A stretch of 64,000 nucleotides of DNA, taken from Forficula auricularia. Lineage: Eukaryota; Arthropoda; Insecta; Dermaptera; Forficulidae. Shown one piece after another: positions 56,885 to 64,000 of the stretch. How positions within the stretch are numbered: position 1 is the stretch's first letter; the number at the start of each line of letters is the position of its first letter. The notes under the pieces are model-generated. The model saw only the letters and a program-made list of their open reading frames with translations, did not search any database and was not told the origin of the DNA. The position numbers were made by a program, and so were the translations under genes. Location: positions 2,899,501 to 2,963,500 of the forward strand of contig JALMQS010000068.1 in the NCBI GenBank assembly GCA_024734495.1, written 5' to 3'.

Positions 56885-57116
56885 GGCAAAGTGTGTTAAA
56901 TTTCAAATTTTTTAAACGATTACTTTGGCTGGAATAAAAAATTGATCGCTCAATGCCAAAATCCCCATGTTATTTAGATGGGAATCTTGCATCGCTGTGC
57001 AGCAAAGGTTAAAATTGAGATAGAGACTTGAAAATTGGAGATTATTTTTTTTTATTTATTTCGATCCATATGAGCCTCTGTCATCGTAAAAATTCAAAAA
57101 TACCCAAAATAAGGAC
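56885..57116. repeat. Dispersed repeat ending AATACCCAAAATAAGGACC, copy 2
   Basis: Same orientation as 3455-3716, with small indels. Confidence 0.7.
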
Positions 57117-57333
57117 CACCCTAATGGAGCATTATACATTAGAAGGGACTCATACTCTAGCTCTTGTAAAATTAAATTCATAAATATGCGTCCACTTAAT
57201 CATAATAGAATTATTATTTCTGATAATGTATAATCTTAGACCTAGAGTATTTCACTTAATTAGAACATTTGTGTAATTTACTAATAGAACTTTCAAATCA
57301 AAAATATTTAATTTTTCATTTTTGTGAAAAAAA

Positions 57334-57676
57334 TCGAATTCGATGTTTCTTTCAATCTTTCAGGTACCTTGAATTCAAAAATTGAATATATATATAATTT
57401 GTGTTTGTGTGTGTGTGTGACTAATTTAGTCATTTGCATTGAATCGCTTTGAAAGCTTATATTTACTTTTTTACTAAAATATTATTTCATACTTGTTTTA
57501 ACCTATATCGATAGATTGACAGTATAATTGTTTTTCATTTTTTATTTTCCAATTTTTTGAACATATTTCAACTCTATATATTAGATTTTGCATGCACTTT
57601 TATTATTAGTATTAAAATAGTTAGCTTGTGTTAAGGACAACTAGACGCTATTGATAAAACTCATACTATACTTAAT
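57334..57676. repeat. Dispersed repeat, copy B (inverse of 292-640)
   Basis: Reverse complement of copy A with a GT microsatellite at 57402-57420. See 292-640. Confidence 0.75.
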
Positions 57677-57794
57677 TTTTTGATTCAGTTAAAAGGGATA
57701 TATTAATATTATTTTTAATTTTAAATTCAGTTAATAAGGTTGATTTTTATTCGGAGCCAAAATAAAATAAAATTGAAATAAAAGTTAATTTATA

Positions 57795-57960
57795 TATTTA
57801 CCAACGTTTTGACCCGCTATGGATATGTATCATTAAGACATATCACTGGCCACAAAGTTTTGAATGTAATTGTAATTAAAAATAATATTAATATAGACGG
57901 AGGTTCTTTCTTTGACCCTTTTAAATCCTGAAGAAAGAGTCACGATTCTTCGAATTGTCG
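57795..57960. other. Two decayed hammerhead-like motifs
   Basis: Minus strand near 57803-57840: GGGTCAAAACGTTGG after CTTAATGA. Plus strand near 57916-57953: CCTGAAGAAAGAGTCACG, AUUCUU stem partner, then CGAATTGTC. Both have mutated GAAA or core bases. A further one, CCGAAGATGAGACC...TCGAAATGTC, lies at 58431-58465. Confidence 0.4.
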
Positions 57961-58029
57961 AATTTTTTAAGAGAATGAAATTGATATTCGAATAAATTAT
58001 TATATAGAAAAGTATCTTTAATTAATTAA

Positions 58030-58235
58030 GATTATTATTAAACCAATTATTTTACATTAATTAATGTATACATTGTATTTTAGCTTCGACTCGGGAGATT
58101 ACTTCTCCACCATCGACTGTCCTTGATCATCTTTGTAGTCCTTGTTTTTAATAAGAGGAAAAAACTAATTAAAGAAAAAACCGCTTTTCCGATAATTATT
58201 CAAATTCCATATTCTCCATTATTCCAATCCATTAA
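58030..58235 (-). repeat. 200-bp dispersed repeat, copy 2
   Basis: Inverse of 47885-48093. Confidence 0.7.
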
Positions 58236-58944
58236 TTAATTAAATTGGCAAAGTCCAATATATCATAATATACTATATGTAATGGTCTATTAGTGAAATT
58301 TAAAATAAAAAAAAATAATAATAATTTTATTAAAATAAAATTGAAAAAAATTAATTATAAATTTTTATTCAAACAACCACCTGTGAATAATTACTTCAAT
58401 TAACAAAAAACTCATCAAAACAACTTAGCCGAAGATGAGACCGTGACAGATCGAAATGTCAACCCAAAAACCCCCTAACCCGTGAATTTCATCCAAATCG
58501 TTAGAGCCGTTTTCGAGAACTCGATTCTCTATATATATTTATATACCGGGTGAGTTTTTTATCTTGAGACAGTCTTAGAACTCAAAAACAGTCCATTAAA
58601 TGAGAAAAAAAGTTTCAAATAAAAGTTTATTTATAACAAGGGGGAAACTAAACTACGCTATTGTTTGTCGACCTAGAACAAGCTTTCAAGGCTATTTCAT
58701 GGTCAAGTTCTGTTTGGAAACCTATATTTTTCTTTTTAGTTCCTAAATCTACAAAAAAAAAAAAAAAAAACTGAACATCTTTCATAGGAACTTTTTTTTT
58801 ATACATCAAATAAAAAATTTAAATTTATTAGATCTCAAAAAAATCCAAATAATAATTATTCAACTTAGTTATCAAATAATAATCATCAAATATTTAATTA
58901 TTAAATAAATCATTTAATTATAATTAATTTTTTTTATAAATTTT

Positions 58945-59140
58945 ATTAAACCAATTATTTTACATTAATTAATGTATACATTGTATTTTTTCTTCGATTC
59001 CGGAGATTACTTCTCCACCATCGAATGTCCTTATTCATCTTTAGTCTTTGTTTTTAATAAGAGGAAAAATCTAATTAGATAAAAAACCTCTTTTCCGATA
59101 ATTATTTCAATTCCATTATTCCCCAATCAAGTCGATTGGT
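58945..59140 (-). repeat. 200-bp dispersed repeat, copy 3
   Basis: Same orientation as copy 2, 915 bp away, sharing TTACATTAATTAATGTATAC and GGAGATTACTTCTCCACCAT. Confidence 0.72.
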
Positions 59141-59270
59141 TTCTCCATTCTCCCTTTATCAATTATAATTAATAATTTTGTGATTATATATATTATAGAA
59201 AGATAGCCACATAGAAACGAGATTTATCTTTCTAAAACGACAAAAAGTTTTTTTATATCCCATCGGGTAA

Positions 59271-59640
59271 ATGAACCTATTAGAAATTATAGATAAAATA
59301 TTTATAATTAAAAGACTGATGATGAAGGTCAATACAGTGGAGTACCATAACTTGCAATCTGCAATGAGACCAGTTCATCACTGCGAAGAATTGCCCATAT
59401 CAAAGCCTCCAGAACATGTGACATTAGATGAAGAGAGTTCATCTGATGGAAGTAAGGAAGAAAAAGAAACAGATTTAAATGAGACAACTTTTGAACAAAG
59501 ATGTTCATGTGAGCCTCGTTTATTGACTCAAGAAGAACTTAACGATCTCATACGAGATTTAAGGTTATAAAAAAAACAGTCTGAAATGCTTGGTTCCCGT
59601 CAAAAGGAATGGAATCTTCTTCATCTTAATAACATCTTAT
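59271..59640 (+). pseudogene. Fragment resembling a multicopy arthropod hypothetical protein
   Basis: The frame from ATG at 59271 to TAA at 59568-59570 ends RLLTQEELNDLIRDLRL. After the stop the same frame continues KKQSEMLGSRQKEWNLL until about 59625. From memory, LNDLVRDL...SRLKEWNLL-type sequences occur in many arthropod hypothetical proteins of unknown function; I could not check. An acidic stretch (LDEESSSDGSKEEKETD) precedes the motif. The stop and loss of the rest make this a pseudogene inside the hAT-like element, and its 3' end is mirrored in the adjacent palindrome. Confidence 0.55.
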
Positions 59641-59968
59641 AACATCTTAATCATCATTCTCAATTTCTGAAGAAAATAGCTAAAAACATCTTAAAACTTT
59701 TTAAAACTTTAATAAACTTTAAAAAAGTCGAAGTTTTTAAAGTTTTAAAAAGTTTAAAAAGTTTTAAGATGTTTTTAGCTATTTTCTTGAGAAATTTTCT
59801 TCAGAAATTGAGAATGATGTTATAAAAAGTTTTTTGAAGTTTTAAAATGTTTTAAGATGTTTTTAGCTATTGAGAAATTTTCTTCTGAAATCGAGAATGA
59901 TGATTAAGATGTTATAAGATGTTATAAGATGTTTTAAGATGTTATTAAGATGAAGAAGATTCCATCCC
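59608..59968. repeat. Palindrome mirroring the gene-fragment end
   Basis: GGAATGGAATCTTCTTCATC at the left recurs inverted at the right end (to 59968). Inside, AAGATGTTTTTAGCTATTT and AACATCTTAT units are repeated in both orientations, showing several rounds of duplication. Confidence 0.8.
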
Positions 59969-59970
59969 AT

Positions 59971-60199
59971 TTTTAGTTAAATCACACAAATCATTCATTA
60001 TCAATTTGAAAGTTTACAACAGGAAAATAAGGACAAGTTTTATGTGTGACTTTTTTATTTATCAACCAACGTTTCGTCAACTTTGCCGACTTCTTCAAAA
60101 ACTTGTCATTATTTTCCTGTTGTAAACTTTTAAATTGATACAAATTATGGACGGAAATGATAATAATAATAATTCATTATGTGTGATTTAACTAAAAAT
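59971..60199. mobile_element. Nested foldbacks with hammerhead relic
   Basis: Outer arms TTTTTAGTTAAATCACACA and inverse (60181-60199). Inner arms AGTTTACAACAGGAAAATAA and inverse (60109-60135). The centre on the minus strand reads UUGAAGA, extra A, GUC/GAC stem, GAAACGUU: a decayed hammerhead. Confidence 0.75.
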
Positions 60200-60654
60200 T
60201 CAAATCTTATTTATTTATTGGCTGACTAGATAAAAAACAAAGTGAGAAGCTAAAAATTTATATATTATTTAATTTTATCTCTTACTTTCACAGAATAGAC
60301 ATACTTTTACTTAGGGGCGGGCGCCATTGAAAAATTGTAATTGAAAAAAGGAGCCGCGACTCGGAAAAGTTTGGGAAGCCCTGACTTAGAATGTACTCGC
60401 TCGTCCAATAGTCTCTTCATTTTAAATACTAAAACCTATAAAATTAAAAAAAATATTAAAATAACCTTTTTATAAATAATACGCTTCTATTTCAAAACTA
60501 AAAAAGTAGGTACTGAAAAAATTAATATTCTTTTTTTTAATAGAAATAAAAGCATGGGTGCGCCTTAAACTTGAAATTAAACTAAAATAAATTCTTCTAT
60601 TTTTATTTTTAGTCATATGAGTGTGGAAATTTTTTGATCATCAAAAAAAATAAG

Positions 60655-61400
60655 CTGACGTGTTTTGATGTGGCCATTCTCTTGATTTTACCATACAACC
60701 TGACCCCTAAAATTATTTATAATAATGTAGGGGGGTTAATTTTTGCATTTTTAGACTTCTGGGTCCCACTGATTATGTATACAAAATTTGGTTGAGTTTG
60801 GTACACGGGCCTAGATTTTCATTTTTTGACCCTACACCCCCCCCCCATTTTGGGCGGTTAGTTTTTGCATTTTTAGATTACTGTGGGCCCACTGATTATG
60901 TATACAAATTTCGGTTCAGTTTGATACAAGGGCCTAGTTTTCCATTTTTTGACCCCCTTCCACCCCCCTTTATTTTGGGTCGATATGCACCAAAATCTAC
61001 TATAATCAGTTCTTATAATCTCAATGCACCAAAATCTAATCAGCTCTTAATCGCAATAGTCCAAAACTAGGTGTGAGATTTGGTTCTGATATTCCCACTA
61101 GTTTTTGAGCTAGCTCGTCCACAAAAATTTGGTAACGCACAGACTAACTAACAGCCAGACAATCAGACAGACTAACAGACATTTTTACAAAACAATTATT
61201 ATCTCGAAAAATATAATTTTTTCGATGTTCACTTATTAGAGCTTTTTTATAGACCGAAATCCCATGGTTTCGCTCAATTTTTTTAATCAAAATAGTTTCA
61301 GTCATTTTTTAGATATTTCAAAAAAAAAGAAGGAAAAAAACCACTTTTTTCATGCACGATTACAATACTTGACCATGCCCTGTGTGGTAAAGTAAAAAAT
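60655..61400. repeat. Unclassified repeat family, copy 2
   Basis: Homologous to 55290-55985. Contains two direct subunits of about 123 bp (CACTGATTATG at 60767 and 60890), C-rich runs at 60835-60846, and a CAGAC-rich tract at 61137-61185. Confidence 0.85.
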
Positions 61401-61554
61401 AATCTTCCGCTTTTTAATAATTTTGAAATAAAATCGTGTTATTAATTTTATTTAATATTTTTTTTTCTGATGCTCTTGCTTATTAATAGTAAAAGACAAA
61501 AGAGAAAAATGAACAGGAAAAGGAGTACCGCCTATTATTTCATTCTTTTCTCGG

Positions 61555-61830
61555 GCCGTTTAAGCGCCTAATTTAGGGCGGGGCGGAGTCCCGGATTCCT
61601 GTGCGGCGTCGCGCGTGCCAGCCGGCCCGGATTTTCTCGGCCCCTCCTATTGTCTTGTCTTTGTTTTCTTTTTTTTTCAAGTGCACACCTGGAGGATGCC
61701 CTCCACCTCCACACATCGGTATGGATCAGCACAAGTGATCCATCACTGGACAATCGTCACGAAGAGCATTCGCTACTCTCTTCCCTGCATTCCAATTGCA
61801 GGACGCGGTTTCCCTTTCACGTAAACACAG
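61555..61830. promoter_or_regulatory. CpG-rich GC-box island, promoter-like
   Basis: Abrupt rise in GC and CpG: GGGCGGGGCGG (about 61577-61587), GTGCGGCGTCGCGCGTGCC, CAGCCGGCCCGG. A pyrimidine tract with TTTTTTTCAAG at about 61669-61681 could be a 3' splice site. On the minus strand CTCCAG/GTGTGC could be a donor. Open frames on both strands match no family. Direction unresolved; a promoter or first exon of a gene outside the window is possible. Confidence 0.35.
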
Positions 61831-62163
61831 AGACAGACTGACAGAAAACCCACTGAAATAGACAGCCATTTGGCGCTCGACTCTTGGCGAACAATCTGGG
61901 AAAATTGCCATCACCTAGATAACAGGGAAATCCGATGAACAATAAGCTTTCCCTCTCTCTTTCTGTCACTTTTTGAAAAACTTATTAGCGTTATTTATTA
62001 GTTCGTGACAAAGGTATAACTTGGAATTTTACACCCCACCCAAATTTCTTCTAGCATATCAAAATTAATTCGAGCTTGCTAACCAAAAATTTTACTTAGA
62101 TAACGTGTTTATATTCTTACTTTTATATTGTATATACTATTATATTATACTATACTTTTATAC

Positions 62164-62427
62164 TGTCAAAGTGCCGGACCACTTCATTCTCCAATACGTA
62201 TATCCCCATGACTTCAAGGAACTGGAACTCTCTCCCAGCCTCCATCTTTCCCAGCACCTATAATCTTCAAACCTTCAAAACCCGAGTGCATAAACATCTA
62301 CGTCTCCACCCTCTCACTTAATCAACTTTTCCTTCTCTTCGGTAATGCAAGGGTCTTTCGGGATCCATAGGGGCTGCTTCTTTACTGGTACGACCCTTCT
62401 TGCATTCGATTGCATTAAAAAAAAATA
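62164..62427 (+). mobile_element. LINE 3' fragment, Jockey/CR1-like
   Basis: Nearly identical to 10849-11098. It encodes only FIPMTS-region residues (NTYIPMTSRNWNSLPASIF, then HLRLHPLT stop), then the 3' UTR ending GATTGCATTAAAAAAAAA. Severe 5' truncation. Confidence 0.9.
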
Positions 62428-62633
62428 GTTTTATTTTATGTACTGTACTTTAATTAGTACAGGTGCAGGATTATGGCAAGAAAGCTATTGAGGACCTCTC
62501 TCTTCATCATCGTCATCTCGATGATAAAGAAAGCATGCTACACGCTAGACCCACCTGACCCATTTTTTTACTATCAAACATAAATTTTTGAAGTGTTTTT
62601 TTATATCATTCACAAGTTTCTTATTTTTATTAA

Positions 62634-62705
62634 GGGAGAATTGTGTGGGTTCTTGGTGAAACATTTTAAATAAAATAAAGAAAATTTTAAACAATTTTAG
62701 AAACT
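62634..62705 (+). mobile_element. Shared terminus with A/T hairpin remnant
   Basis: GTGTGGGTTCTTGGTGAAAC followed by AAATAAAATAAAGAAAATTT, as at 26441. The mirrored half is mostly missing. Confidence 0.55.
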
Positions 62706-62860
62706 TTTTAAAATTTCTTATTTGTCTGCAGGGTGGAGGCAAAAGACACTTAAACCCCTCAGGAATTGAATAAAAAAATACTCATTACTTTTGAGAACAG
62801 CAAATCGTTTTCTCTCTATATGTCTGGTGAGTTAAGTTATGAAGTGATGAAGGGAAGTGT

Positions 62861-63082
62861 GAATTGTGTCGTTCATTGTAAAAGTTAATTATCTCCTTGT
62901 AATAAAATTTTGAAATAACAAGCTTTATACAAATTAATATGTATACAAGTATTCATTCAGTATTTTTTATTTTAGTGCAATTATTGGAGATGCTTCACTT
63001 TTTTAATGCACGATATGACAAATGTGATACAATTAATCAAAAAATATCGAGTTACACCACTTTTAGAATGAACGACACAATT
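62861..63082. mobile_element. Small inverted-repeat element
   Basis: GAATTGTGTCGTTCATTGTA facing AGAATGAACGACACAATT, with about 175 bp of AT-rich sequence between. No coding. Confidence 0.55.
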
Positions 63083-64000
63083 GTAAAACAAATTTAATAA
63101 AAAGAAAAATGCTGGAAAATATTGATTTAATTATTTGTCTATAGCTTTGACCCCCCCCCTCCCGCCCCAACCCAGAAAAAATTTCTACTGACACCCATGT
63201 ATATTAAAAGAAACGTTTTGCAAATGAGTAAAGAAATCCGTTTTGTAAATTTATGCTAATATTATGAAGAGAAAAATTGCTGTTGGTTTGTTTTTGACGG
63301 TTTTAACTTAAAATATTTATCTGATTGAGATTAAACATTGACTGACGTATTATGCTTGATTTCTTTAGTGATCTAAGCTATGTATTTTACACTTTATCAA
63401 TCAATCACGGGAAGGCTGAAAGCATTATTTTCTGACGCGGGGACCTCTAAATGCTACGTCATTGGCTTATGAATTAAATAAAAACTTTCTTCCTTTTGTT
63501 ACTTAAAATGCTTAGACTCTTTTGTATGAATAGCTATCATGCACACACATATCGTTTCACCAATTCTGATTTTATTATTATGTTAAGGCAAATAAATAAA
63601 ATTTGGTTGGACAGACAAATAAGAAAATTAAGTCTTTCTAATGACGTTTCTATCCCTAAATAATTTGAATTCATTTTCAAAAGATGATTAATATAATTAC
63701 GAACAACACAAAACATCAATTTGAATACTTTTTTTCAAGGGTCTGTAGGAAAAACTTTTGAATATTTACATATGTTTTAGATTCGTAAAAAAATATTATC
63801 GTTCAAAAAATAATCGAAATTCCAATTTATAATAATTATTATTATTGTTATTATTTTTATTCAGCTATACATATAACATGTATACCTACATGATTTCAAA
63901 GTGAATATAATCCTCCTAAAGGTCTCGCTTTTAACAAAAATAGAATTTCTCATTGTTACGAATTTCCATAAGTTAAATAAATAACGCACCTACTTTATTT
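63083..64000. other. Unannotated DNA
   Basis: C-rich run near 63151-63165. No gene recognised to the end of the window. Confidence 0.4.

Larger units (their letters stand above)
56810..60383. mobile_element. Large hAT-like element hosting other sequences
   Basis: Left end CAGAGGTTCCTCGGGAGCCG. Right end read inward CAGGGCTTCCCAAACTTTTC with GTCGCGGCTCC. Flanks ACTTAGTA (56802-56809) and ACTTAGAA (60384-60391) match at seven of eight. The 3.6-kb interior holds two dispersed repeats, two copies of the 200-bp repeat, a gene fragment and nested palindromes, but no transposase. It could instead be two hAT ends brought together by chance; the matching flanks argue against that. Confidence 0.6.

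Overview
This is an AT-rich eukaryotic window with no intact host gene that I can recognise. The density of transposon remnants and their lineages point to an arthropod, most likely an insect: hammerhead-bearing Penelope-like elements, Jockey/CR1-type LINE fragments, tRNA-derived SINEs (one ending in a GAT-rich tail), many small hAT elements, and a fragment resembling a multicopy arthropod hypothetical protein. I cannot name the species. Most of the window reads as intergenic or intronic DNA built by repeated nesting of transposons.

Layout. 0-4 kb: a 368-bp hammerhead-bearing insertion and a nested stack (outer inverted repeat, then a foldback element, then a hAT element). 5-8.2 kb: a broken Penelope-like element with reverse-transcriptase and GIY-YIG remnants, a long inverted repeat and a well-formed hammerhead. 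8.2-9.3 kb: an element with TIRs and a 9-bp target duplication. 10-11 kb: a LINE reverse-transcriptase remnant. 11.4-13.1 kb: two hAT elements with perfect 8-bp duplications. 15.4-15.9 kb: a CpG-rich, CCAAT-containing, promoter-like island ending in a splice-donor-like site. 17-31 kb: MITEs, LINE fragments, a 2.3-kb palindromic Penelope-like element (24-26.3 kb), a SINE, and hammerhead foldbacks. 31.6-33.1 kb: tandem hammerhead-like repeats and a hAT element inserted in a tRNA-like SINE head. 40-43.3 kb: a 148-bp tandem array, large foldbacks and a SINE. 45-50 kb: LINE fragments, a 310-bp palindrome with two opposed hammerheads, and MITEs. 51.8-61.4 kb: MITE, foldback, a hAT element with transposase remnants, a 3.6-kb hAT-like element carrying a gene fragment and nested palindromes, and two copies of an unclassified repeat. 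61.5-61.8 kb: a second CpG-rich, GC-box-bearing island.

The strongest theme is hammerhead ribozyme architecture. At least five loci fit the type I order: stem I, CUGANGA, stem II, GAAA, very short or self-complementary stem III, UH, stem I. All five carry one extra nucleotide between the CUGANGA core and stem II. Several lie in small foldback units, and some of these units share a roughly 40-nt terminal sequence present in nine places. Small hammerheads with minimal stem III that act as dimers are already known from Penelope-like elements. What looks less described is their presence in short foldback, TIR-bearing and palindromic units. All functional statements are inference from sequence; no alignment, folding or database search was run.
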